64,000 bases of DNA, taken from assembly GCA_039602395.1 (NCBI GenBank), contig JBCNJP010000023.1, positions 83,671,681-83,735,680 on the forward strand. The letters run 5' to 3'. Shown piece after piece: positions 55,018-64,000 of this stretch; positions within the stretch are counted from its first letter, which is position 1, and each line of letters starts with the position of its first letter. This DNA is from Deinandra increscens subsp. villosa. Lineage: Eukaryota; Streptophyta; Magnoliopsida; Asterales; Asteraceae. The position numbers were made by a program, and so were the translations under genes. Below the pieces are notes generated by a model. The model was not told the origin of the DNA and did not search any database. It saw only the letters and a list, made by a program, of their open reading frames with translations.

Positions 55018-55170
55018 TGTGATTTTATGAATTTTCGTCATCTCATTCACCAAACAATTGTCCAATATAAAGGGATACATAGGAGATCAAATAGGAAACA
55101 AGATCACCTAATTACAATGAGATATATACAAAATTAATATACAAATATACAAGAATAATATCCGCTAATA
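55018..55170 (-). repeat. 5' LTR of the Ale-like element
   Basis: 153 bp; borders the primer site TGGTATCAGAGC (minus strand, ending 55017) inside and NLR sequence outside. Confidence 0.85.
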
Positions 55171-56623
55171 GTATAGACTTCAAAGGAAACCCATGCATAC
55201 ACAACCATCTTAATCTTTTAGGAAAATTCTTATAAGAGCCACTAAGTTGCACAAAATTAAGTTGTAGTAGCATTAGATTATGCATCTTACTTAATGCAGA
55301 TGTTTTTAACTCAACTGATCCACATAACATATCTCTCTCAAGCATTTTCATGTCTAGGACGAGGCCCTTGATATATCTTGTACCCTAAGAAGAAAACAAA
55401 AAATAAAATTATAAACCTGCAGTAACTTTATATATAGATAATGAAAAGAAATGCAAATTGCACTATTGTTTAAGTATACGTGGCCTCTTACCTTGTTATC
55501 TTCCAACACGTTGAATGAGTCCTCATGACACCATAATCGACTACGCTCCTCACGCTTATCACGTGATTCTTGGCGTACTACATCTTTTCCCATCTCCTGA
55601 ATTAATTGATGCATCATTAAAATGTTATCTGGGCCGATTGTAAGAAGGCATCTATCGATGAGATTTTTTATCCCTGCAGTAGTCCGGATACCACATGAGT
55701 TCAATACTGTTTCAGAAAAAAGTCTATCTTTCTGAACAAAAAAACAAGCAATATGCTTAAACAGTTCCTTGTCATTGTTGGATTGCACTGAGTCAAAGCT
55801 CATTTGCAAGGCCTTCATAATGTGTGAATCAGGTTCTTCCTTCAGCCCTGTTACGCAATCCTCCCATTCAGCTACCGTTTTGTTATATAGGGACTCGGCC
55901 AAGACTTTAAGAGCCAATGGATGTCCTTCACAATAAGCCATAACCTGTTTTGCAACTTTTTCATAACCTTCCTTGAGACGGTGGCTCATGAATGCATGAT
56001 GACTTAAAAGTTGTAACGATGCTTCTGTATTTAAGCCTTCAAGTAAAAGCTTTGTATGTTTGGGTTTGACTTTTGGATTGATCGGTGCATATCTCTCTGT
56101 TAATGATGCGTCTTTGGTGGTTATTATAATTTTGCTTCCAGGATAAAAACCTTGCTTTCCGAGTAGCTCATGCAACTGGTCGATGCTATCAATATTATCA
56201 AGAACGATAAACACCTTCTTACGATTTAGTCCATTCTCGATCATAGATCTGTACGCCAAAGTATGATGAGCTTGAATCTGATTTGTTTTTGATATGTCAC
56301 CTAACAGTTGTTTTTGTAGATCAAGTAGTCCATTAACTTGTGCTACACATTTCTCGCTGACACCTTCAATGAAGCTGATTTTGTGGAACAAACGGTATTG
56401 TAACGCATGGACATGTCTAGCCAAAGATGTCTTTCCGATCCCTCCCATACCAAATATGGTGAGAATGTCTGCGTTATGTGAAGACCCATCTTTCAACCAT
56501 GAAGTAATGAATTCAACGGAATCTTCCATCCCAAAAAGTAATGGTAGAGTACTATGGAGGTCATGTCCACCTAACCTACGGTGGATGTTTGTTACGATCT
56601 CCTCAATAAATTCGGTCTCTTTC
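55171..56623 (-). pseudogene. NLR copy 2, truncated in the first LRR-side exon
   Basis: Exons correspond to 27197-28328 (here 55492-56623) and the start of 26766-27089 (here 55171-55384). The 391-codon NB-ARC frame differs from copy 1 at a single residue (Ile to Val, MEDSVEF). The LRR and C-JID exons are missing: after FPLKSI the frame runs into the LTR of the Ale-like element and stops. The splice sites kept here are identical to copy 1. Same unusual kinase-2 (LDN) and MHQ residues. Confidence 0.85.
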
Positions 56624-58000
56624 CTAAATTTAATGTAGTTAAGTGAGAATTTTTAAAAAAAAATCCAATGTTATCTATATTCTAAACTATATAATAAAGC
56701 AAAAGATGACCACCAAAAAGGGCCACAAAAATACCACAACCCTTCTTACGTAAAAAGGGTATATCGCGTTTTTGTTATCTGCAACAGCATATATATGACC
56801 ACATATCTAAATTTACTATTATGTAACAGAGTTGTATTTTACTGCTCAGGCTATATCCGGTTTAGCTTTCTTTCTTTCTTTCTGTTCTATGTTTTTTAAG
56901 AACTGCAATCTTTTTATCATGTTTTTAAGTAGATATTTTGTTAACTGATTTTACATTTTCGGCACGCATTTAACTGCTCTATAACTTCTCATTTACAACA
57001 ACAACAAACTGATCAATGGGCGTTTATAGTTAATTAACCAGGGTTGCCTTTGGTGTGGTCAAGTGGGTCATCAAACACTGGAGGTTTTTACTCAAAGAGA
57101 GCTATCGTTTATTGTCAAACAAAATTATGCAATACCCTTTGCAGCCTCCTCAAGTGAGATTTTTTACCAAAATATTTAATACAAATGTACATTTCAAGGT
57201 ATAAACTTTTCTTTGTTCTTTCTTCTATAAAAGTGTTGATATCTATTAGCATATGTATAAAAAGTGGACTGAATCTTTCTATGTGGTAATTTGTTGCTGC
57301 CGTAGATCTTATTTGTTTTATGTTTTTATCCATAAAATATGTTTCTGTACAGAGATTTGGCCAACTTAAAATCATATAACTTAATGTTTCTGTACAGAGA
57401 TTTGCCCAACTCAAAATCATATAACTTAAACATTATAAGCCTAATAGCTTCCGTCAACTAAAAAATACTAATAACACTACTTTACGTCCCAATATACCCT
57501 TGGTCTGAGGCAAATAAATTAATAAAGATGGGAAATTGTTGTTGCTTGGTTAAAAAAAAAGGGGGGATGTCCCATATGTAAAGCACATATTCTTTAAAAA
57601 GCCTATTTTCTATGAATTATGGATATATGCCTCTTATCATGTGTAGCAACCTGGTTAAAGCCCATACAAAAAGAAACATGTAATAATTGCACCTTTACAA
57701 ATTACCAAAGTACCAAACCATAAATGACTTAGTCAAAGGTTTGACACATGTGCTTTGTTCACAACCTGGCTTTAAACATATATAGGATAACTTACTATAG
57801 GATTAAGCTTCATCCAATTTCCATCCTCAAAGTTCAAGTTATTAATAGCCATGTTTTGTAAAAGTGTGTTTAAACAAGGTAAAAACAGATAATTCTTTAT
57901 AGCCATTGATTTATAAAATTAATGGAGTAGATATCATCCTATGTTTTTAAATAAAATGTGTTTTTAGTAGATTTAAACCCCCTAGAATTATATATCTAAC
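56624..58000 (-). other. Upstream region of NLR copy 2
   Basis: Counterpart of 28329-29770, with small indels (for example 12 bases in an A/T tract near 56650 and a shorter G run near 57560). No TIR exon here either. Confidence 0.7.
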
Positions 58001-58534
58001 CAGGGGCGGACTTAAGAAGGAGGATTATATATCTAACCAGGGGCAGACTTAAGAAGGAAGTAGGCTAGCGCCCGCTACCCTTGAACTTTTACAGCGATGT
58101 GTACTTTTTTTAAATTTTTTTTACGTTTTCAGTATTTCGTTACCCCTGGAATTATTTTTTCGCTACCCCTGAAAATATTTTACGCTACCTTTCGAACATT
58201 TTTATGGTTTTTATTTCGGACTCTACATGAAAATAAGATCGAAAGCCCGTTAATTAATTAAAACGGAACAACTAACAGGTTTGTGCAATTTAAAAATACA
58301 ATTTATAAGTTTAGGGAGTGAAATGAAACAAATGAAGTGGATAACAAGACTACATCAACCTTTGGAAACTGACACATTTTGGCCCCTCAAATTTAACTTA
58401 ATTAAGGCATTTTCGTACAGAAAATTCTGATACATTTAATGAAGGGACCACCGCCCCTTGGACCCCGAACCCCCGTTAGTCCTTGAAAAAAAAATGAACA
58501 CTACCCCTGAATTTTTTTTCTGGATCCGCCTCTG
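58001..58534. mobile_element. hAT-type MITE, complete
   Basis: Ends CAGGGGCGGACTTAAG and CTGGATCCGCCTCTG form imperfect inverted repeats. A perfect 8-base TSD TATCTAAC flanks it (57993-58000 and 58535-58542). The left end together with its flank is repeated once in tandem (second start at 58038). Internal 'gctacccctgaa'-type repeats. No coding capacity. Confidence 0.85.
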
Positions 58535-58809
58535 TATCTAACTCCAACTTAGTTTTAAAAGTAACGTATATGACCACATATCTATATTTGCTAATATGTA
58601 ATAGAGTTGTATTTTAATGCAAGGTTATATCGGATTTCTGCAAAAGAAAGAAGGGGATTCTTTGAGATGAAAGGGGGTTCTTTGAGATGAATTTTCCACA
58701 TGCCAATGAATGGTATAATTATCTTTTACATACAAATTGGAATCTATAAATCTCTATGAATTTAGTGACATGTGACTGTATTATTGGGGTTATAATCTGT
58801 TTTACTAGG
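58535..58809. other. Ancestral flank between MITE and Tat element
   Basis: Includes a stretch similar to 28509-28580 ('tatgaccacatatct', 'agagttgtatttta') and a duplicated 'ggggattctttgagatga'. Ends with CTAGG, the left TSD of the Tat element. This piece is deleted in copy 1. Confidence 0.7.
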
Positions 58810-59355
58810 TGAAGAGAACAAAAATCACCAGAACCGGGAAAAGGGTGAATAATGATCTCTAAAAGCTTTCCGAGTGAACCAACTTCAAACCCACAATGGA
58901 GAACTTGCACACTAGAGTAGCGCGTTAAGGCGTTACAGGGTGAGCCGGAGAGGGACCTCTGTATCAGCCCTCTGGCGTGAGAATCAGTGATTGGCATAAG
59001 AGAAACTAGTATTAAGTGAGAATGAGAGTGGTAGAGATCATGTACCTCAAGCGGTGATCCATAGCTCACTATTTATAGACTCACCATTAAGGTTTCTTGG
59101 GAGGTAAGTGATGTCAGTGCGTGTAGGACACGGTGGGTGAAGGAATAACTCAGGTGTTTCTCTGCTACGCGTGTCACCTTCTAATTGGTCAGGGGAATTG
59201 AAGTGGGCGTTATATTCAGATAGATAACAAGTTCTTTTCAGTACAAGTTACATGTAGCATTTTCTCAACTGCGCGGAGTTCCAGGTGTGTGGTACTGGTT
59301 TTCCGTTGAACTGCGCAAGTTCATATGCACCCTTTCCCAAGTCTTTCTTTATCAC

Positions 59356-60200
59356 CTAAGGCCCCTCCCAATTTGGACTGGGCTTTCCAAACGGGAGTGC
59401 CCGACTTGCCTCATTCCTGCGTAGCACGTATTCTCCTTCTTTAAAGAATGTTTTTCGGACATGTTTGTTATAATACTTTTTTAGCTGCTCCTTGTATTTT
59501 TGTTCTTTAACCGCGGCTAATTCGCGGCGCTCCTCAAGGAGGTCCAGATTGTGGCGGAGCTCCTCATCATTGTTGATGAGACAACTGTTGAGGTGCCTGT
59601 AAGATGGGATTCCAATCTCCGCGGGGATCATAGCCTCTGAGCCATATGTTAGGCTGAAGGGTGTTTCGCCGTTGCTTGATTTTTTCATTGTTCGATGGGC
59701 CCATAAGACGTGCGGGACCTCATCTACCCAGGAGGCGCCCTCGAAATCAAGTCTGGTTTTTATGCCATCAAGGAGACTTCTATTAATCCTCTCCACCTGG
59801 CTGTTCCCTTGCGGGTGTGCGGCCGAGGTGAAGGTTTGCTGGATTTGCAACTCCTCACACCATTTCCTGAGGAGCTTGTCTGCAAATTGTGTTCGATTAT
59901 CAGTAACCAAGTAGAGCGGGATACCGAAGCGACAGATTATAAATTCCCCCAGGAATTTTTAACGTTAGCGGTTGTGATTGTGGCGAGAGGTTTCGCCTCT
60001 ACCCACTTGGTGAAGTAGTCTACCGCCACTATTAGGAACTTTACCCGCCCTGCAGCTTCGGGGAAGGGACCAACGATGTCAACCGCCCACTTTTGGAATG
60101 TCCACGCGGACGTTACTGGAAATAAATCATTCTTTGGTCTGTAGATCATGAGTGCGTATTTCTGATAGCTGAGACATTTTCGCAGCTCCTCCACCGCCAT
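59356..60200 (-). pseudogene. Tat integrase, copy 2
   Basis: Same domain as 35610-36455. One base is lost near 59945, splitting it into 59937-60200 (KWAVDIVGPFPEAAGRV) and 59356-59910 (VTDNRTQF, NSQVERINRSLL). The glycine of the usual NGQVER is Ser here. Confidence 0.85.
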
Positions 60201-60474
60201 GCGTGCATACCCGGTGAGTAGAAGCCTGCACTCTTCAACTTTTCTACCACAGCTTTAGGCCCCGCATGAATTCCAAAAATGCCCATATGTACCTCCCAGA
60301 TAAGGTAATTAGCCTCTTCCGGATCAACGCATCAGAGTAAACGGCCTAGGTACATCCGCCTGTACAAAAACCATTAATCATATGATAGATCTCGCATTTG
60401 CTTCGCAACTTGCGGGCTTTTCCTTTATCTTGCGAGAGTTTTCCATCTGTCAAATACTTCACGATTGGGGTTGT

Positions 60475-62176
60475 CTAATTGTCAGGCGAGTGTTGGGCCA
60501 GATTCACTCGGTGCACCTGTATTTCCGGATCTTTTAATTTATCCACATGCACATTCTGTAAAGGCTCCGTAAAACAGGAGGCTAGCTTGCTTAACGCGTC
60601 TGCCTTTTTGTTTTTGCTTCGAGGTACATGAATTACCTCACAGGTCTCAAAAGCTTTTATGAGCGCTTTGCAGATGCTCAGGTACTTTGACATTGATTCA
60701 TCCTTAGCCTCTTATTCTACGTTAATCTAGTTTGCCACCAGGAGAGAGTCTATATGCGCACGGATATGTTTGGCTCTATGTTTTAGGGCCAGTTTAAAGC
60801 CCGCAATCAAGGCTTCATACTCTGCTTCATTATTGCTTGCGTGGAATTTTAACTTATATGCACGTGCATATTCTTTTCCTACGGGGCTCATTAGAATGAC
60901 CCCCGCGTCGGCACCCTCCATGCCGGATGCACCATCAGAATGTAATTTTCAGACCTAGTTGGCGGGAATCTCCTTGATCTTTGGGATGCAAAGTTCTTTT
61001 GGTGAAAGTTGTGTACCCATAGGAATCTCAGAAATGAAATCCGCAATGACTTTCCTCTTAACAGCTATGCGGGGCTTAAAAGTCACAATATACACCCCTA
61101 GCTCTATAGCCCATTTGCATAGGCGTCCCGAGAGATTAGGTTTTTTTAGCACATGTTAAAGTGGGTAGCTTGTTAAAACTTCAATGTGATGCGCTTGAAA
61201 GTACCTTCTTTGCCGGCGAGAGGCGTGTAACAGCGCGAGCACCAGCTTCTCCAGTATTGAGTAATTACCCTTCGCATCACTTAGAACTCTGCTTATGTAA
61301 TAAATGGGGGTTTCGACATCCCCCCTCTCCACCAGAAAGACAAAACTGACGGCCCGCGTTGATGCTGAAAGATAAATTTTCAATGGTTCATCAATGCGGG
61401 GGGGGGGGGGGGGATGTTAACGCCGGCAAGTTAACCAAATATGCTTTAAGATCCTTAAAAGCCTGTCCTGTCTCAGATGTCCATTCGAAATGGTTGTCCG
61501 CCAGACACTTTTTCAAAATTGTGATAAAGGGTAAGGATCTTTCTGCATGTTTAGATAAGAATCGGTTGATAGCGACCAGTCTTCCATTAAGTGCTTGTAC
61601 CTCTTTCAGAGAGGCGGGAGATGGCATTTCTATAACCGCAACAACCTTTTCAGGTGGACGCGGAAACCTTCTCTTGTTACTACAACGCCCAGGAACTTGT
61701 CCTTCTCCATGCCAAAAGAGCATTTTCCTGGGTTCAACTTTATATTGTTCTTCTGGAGAGCGGAGAATGTTTCCACAATGTCTGGAAGCAGGCAATCTCT
61801 TCCAGGCTTTTTATCACCAGATCGTCCACGTAAACCTCCACGTTCTTCCCTATCTGCCCTTTGAACACCTTGTCCATTATCCTCTGGTAGGTGGCCCCCC
61901 GCATTTTTTTATCCAAAAGGCATCTTTGTGTAGTTGTAGATGTCGTTTTCGGTGTAAAACGCGGTCTTTGCCTCATCTTCTCTGGCCATTTTGACTTGAT
62001 GGTAGCCCTTGTAGGCGTCTAAAAAGCATTAATCGAAAGCTGACCAAAGAATCTACTTTCGCATCAATCACAGGGAGAGGGTACGCATCCTTAGGACAAA
62101 CCTTGTTCAAATTGGTGTAATCGACGCACATGCGCCAGGAGCCGTCAGCCTTGGGTACATTTACTGGATTTGCCAA
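60475..62176 (-). pseudogene. Tat RT and both RNase H domains, copy 2
   Basis: Counterpart of 36730-38428. The active-site stretch VEVYVDDLVIKSLEE is readable in one frame here (61740-61976). The added RNase H reads ASNNEAEYEALIAGFKLALKH without the extra stop of copy 1 (60727-60921). Other stops and shifts are shared, showing they predate the duplication. A G run near 61398-61413 is longer than in copy 1. Confidence 0.85.
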
Positions 62177-62310
62177 CCAAGTTGAGTCTTGAATTTGGTG
62201 GACTATTCCTGTTGCTTATAATGTCCCCACTTCTGAAGTTATAAACTTTTTCCTCTTTTCCCCCATGTGCCTTTGTTTCTGTACGTAAGGCTTAGCGTCT
62301 TTAAACACTC

Positions 62311-62616
62311 TCAGATGGTATTTTGCAACGTCTCGCGGACACCTGTCATGTCGCTATGGGTGAACACGAAGATATCGATATTTTCCCGTAGGATTTGTTT
62401 TAAGTGATATCTGATTTTTTGCGTCAATGATGCGCCCAATGCTATCGTTTGATCAGGAAAGCGAGTGTTAATGGCCCATTTTTCTGTTTTTTTAGTGGGT
62501 GGTGCGCGTGGTTGGGTAGTAACCTCTGCAATCATGATAGGCCTGTCAGCCCACACCTGGGCGACCTCCCGCGGGGTCGGGAGTAATAATAGACCATGGG
62601 CCGTGGAGATCGCAGC
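62311..62616 (-). pseudogene. Tat protease C-terminal part, copy 2, interrupted
   Basis: Matches the C-terminal end of 38563-39057 (AAISTAHGLLLLPTP, then the linker). The upstream catalytic half is displaced by the insertion at 62617. Confidence 0.8.
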
Positions 62617-63904
62617 TGTCACACCCCCAATTCCCACTAACGGAGTTTAATCGTGTGGGGTGTGAACCAGACCAGGACCCGAGTCATTAGTTACATTAAA
62701 CATAAGTTGAGGGTTCGAAATGTAAATATATTTTCAAACGGGAAATATCAATCAGAGTTAAAGTTTAGCGGAAGCTCGTGAAAGTCATGTTGCGCAAAGA
62801 CAAAGCGCCCGATAAGTAAATATCAGTTCAAGTTGAAAAAGATTTGAAAACTGAATTCCCAAAATAAAAGGTTTTAGTCAACGTACGTGCCCAAAATCAG
62901 ATACTCCTAGCGTCCTGCAAAGCATGCATAAGAGCAAGTGTCAACTAATGTTGGTGAGTTCACATAAGCACATAAATATAACTAGTATAGTTATGCAGTA
63001 CGAATACAACAGTTTTTATTCGTATATAAGCATGTATATTAACAGTACAATCCATATCGTAGGTAGCGAGCCTAAGTTCATGTCACTAAAACGTTCGCAA
63101 CCGAAGCTGACCAGTTAGTTGTAGGAATAATTCCTTACGTGGTTTGCCTTCCCCGTGTCTACTCGATCACGGTAAGTTTAGGCTGACATTGTCCTCAGTC
63201 CGACCGCCAGTCGGGTGGTGCATCTCGTGCCCGCTGAGTGGGGTTTGTCAGACCCCCAGTAGTACTACCCAATATCCCCTCGCTATTTGCTATTAACGGT
63301 TCGATAAGTAAGGACTTTCAAAGATAAAGCATTTTACGTGAACATGTGATATATATTGGATTTCTACTTTAATCATACATAAAAGTTGTTGTGTTATCAC
63401 CCTAACCCGGGTGTAACGTGTTTGCGTGTGTTATCGTCCAAAACCCGGACGTAACGTAAAAGGTTGTGAAACTCACCTTAGGGTGCGCTGCTACAATTTA
63501 GTAAGACTCCGAGTCTTGAGTAACTACCGAGCACCTATCGATTTTACATACGTTAGTGTGTGACCGCACATGAGTCACATAGCCTAGACGACGGTTCATT
63601 GACAAGTGAATTCATACGTGACTTGTGTGATAGCTTTCAACGTGTGATAAAAACCATTTATTCGAAATCGAGTTGACAATGACGTTTAGCCAAAATCGCA
63701 AGGACTTACAAAAGCGGATGCGAGTATATTATTACTAATAATATACGTAAAGAAGATCGGAAAAACATATATGTTCATAACTACAAATATATGGATGTAG
63801 TCGAAAGTGTGAAAAATAAAACGTCAATATATATATTTATATGTCGTGTCAAAATTTCAAGAGTTTTAAACAAAAATTTTAAAACGTTTTCATGACAATA
63901 AATC

Positions 63905-63952
<48 letters not shown>

Positions 63953-64000
63953 CATATATATATATACTTATTTATATGTTTAAAAACTAACTTTTATTTT
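62617..64000 (+). mobile_element. Start of a Ty3-type LTR element inserted in the Tat copy
   Basis: Begins TGTCACACCCC directly after GCAGC (62612-62616), the position where copy 1 continues GCAGCGGCC. The LTR runs at least 1.4 kb with no coding frame and leaves the window. It shares its start type and 'aatgttggtgagttcaca' with the block at 16530-17501. Orientation is given as read; it could be the opposite, since internal genes are not seen. Confidence 0.65.
63909..63962. repeat. (TA)n microsatellite inside the LTR
   Basis: About 20 TA units, then an interrupted 'catacatatata' stretch. Confidence 0.9.

Larger units (their letters stand above)
50450..55170 (-). mobile_element. Ty1/copia element, Ale-like, short LTRs, disrupted
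   Basis: LTRs of 153 bp (50450-50602 and 55018-55170) with three visible differences. Initiator-Met primer site at 55006-55017 and a polypurine tract GCGGGGGAC (minus strand) at about 50603-50611. The domain order is Gag, PR, INT, RT, RNase H. The 5-base flanks do not match (GTTTT at left, GTATA at right). The left flank is a different copia remnant and the right flank is NLR exon sequence. This suggests a chimera from recombination rather than a simple insertion. Confidence 0.85.
58810..62616 (-). mobile_element. Tat element, duplicated copy 2, internally deleted
   Basis: The first 384 bases of the LTR (58810-59193, complete outer end TGAAGAG preceded by CTAGG) join directly to sequence matching 35448 onward. 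About 5.1 kb is deleted, covering the rest of the LTR, the polypurine tract and the antisense gene. A short GGG shared by both ends marks the junction. Integrase, RNase H, RT and protease remnants follow, up to 62616, where a new LTR interrupts the protease-coding region (equivalent to 38868 in copy 1). Confidence 0.9.

Noticed and set aside
1..64000. CRISPR arrays, bacterial operons, riboswitches, rRNA or complete tRNA genes
   Set aside because: None seen; the window is plant nuclear DNA, and only SINE-type tRNA-like promoters were found.

Overview
The window is plant nuclear DNA: AT-rich and dominated by LTR retrotransposons, with split host exons, introns with GT/AG borders, a TIR-class NLR immune-receptor gene and a Hyccin-family gene. 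The style of the NLR and of the repeats suggests an asterid, probably Asteraceae, but the species cannot be fixed from sequence alone. A run of exactly 500 N (43386-43885) marks a scaffold gap.

Layout. 1-7.2 kb holds degraded repeats: an A-rich degenerate array, SINE-like heads, a Harbinger ORF1-like pseudogene and Ty3 polyprotein tails in both orientations. 7200-15236 is a complete Athila-like Ty3 element (minus strand) with an ATTTC target-site duplication (TSD). It carries gag and protease but no polymerase or integrase. 15.2-19.8 kb holds an LTR-like block, a hAT-type MITE and half of a fold-back element. 19844-24758 is a very young Tork-like copia element (TSD AATCA) that sits about 41 bp past the stop codon of the NLR gene. 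24805-28328 is that NLR (minus strand, five exons seen, no TIR exon). 30068-41787 is a large Tat-lineage Ty3 element with gag-PR-RT-RH-second RH-INT on the minus strand and a spliced-looking antisense gene on the plus strand. 41.8-49.8 kb is mostly non-coding, with a coiled-coil gene fragment, the intact Hyccin gene (45768-47117), a SINE head and fold-back MITEs. 49848-55170 holds a copia remnant followed by an Ale-like copia element. 55171-62616 is a second, partial copy of the NLR-MITE-Tat block. At 62617 another Ty3-type LTR begins and runs off the window.

How the parts relate. The blocks at 26.9-38.9 kb and 55.2-62.6 kb are the same segment duplicated in the same orientation. The Tat element was already present: copy 2 keeps the left TSD (CTAGG) and copy 1 keeps the right TSD (CTAGG). 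Since the duplication, each copy has lost different pieces. Copy 1 lost half of a hAT MITE and the outer part of one LTR. Copy 2 lost about 5 kb, including the antisense gene. Copy 2 of the NLR is cut in its third seen exon by an Ale element whose two flanks do not match. Only the Hyccin gene and, with reservations, the first NLR look like functional host genes.
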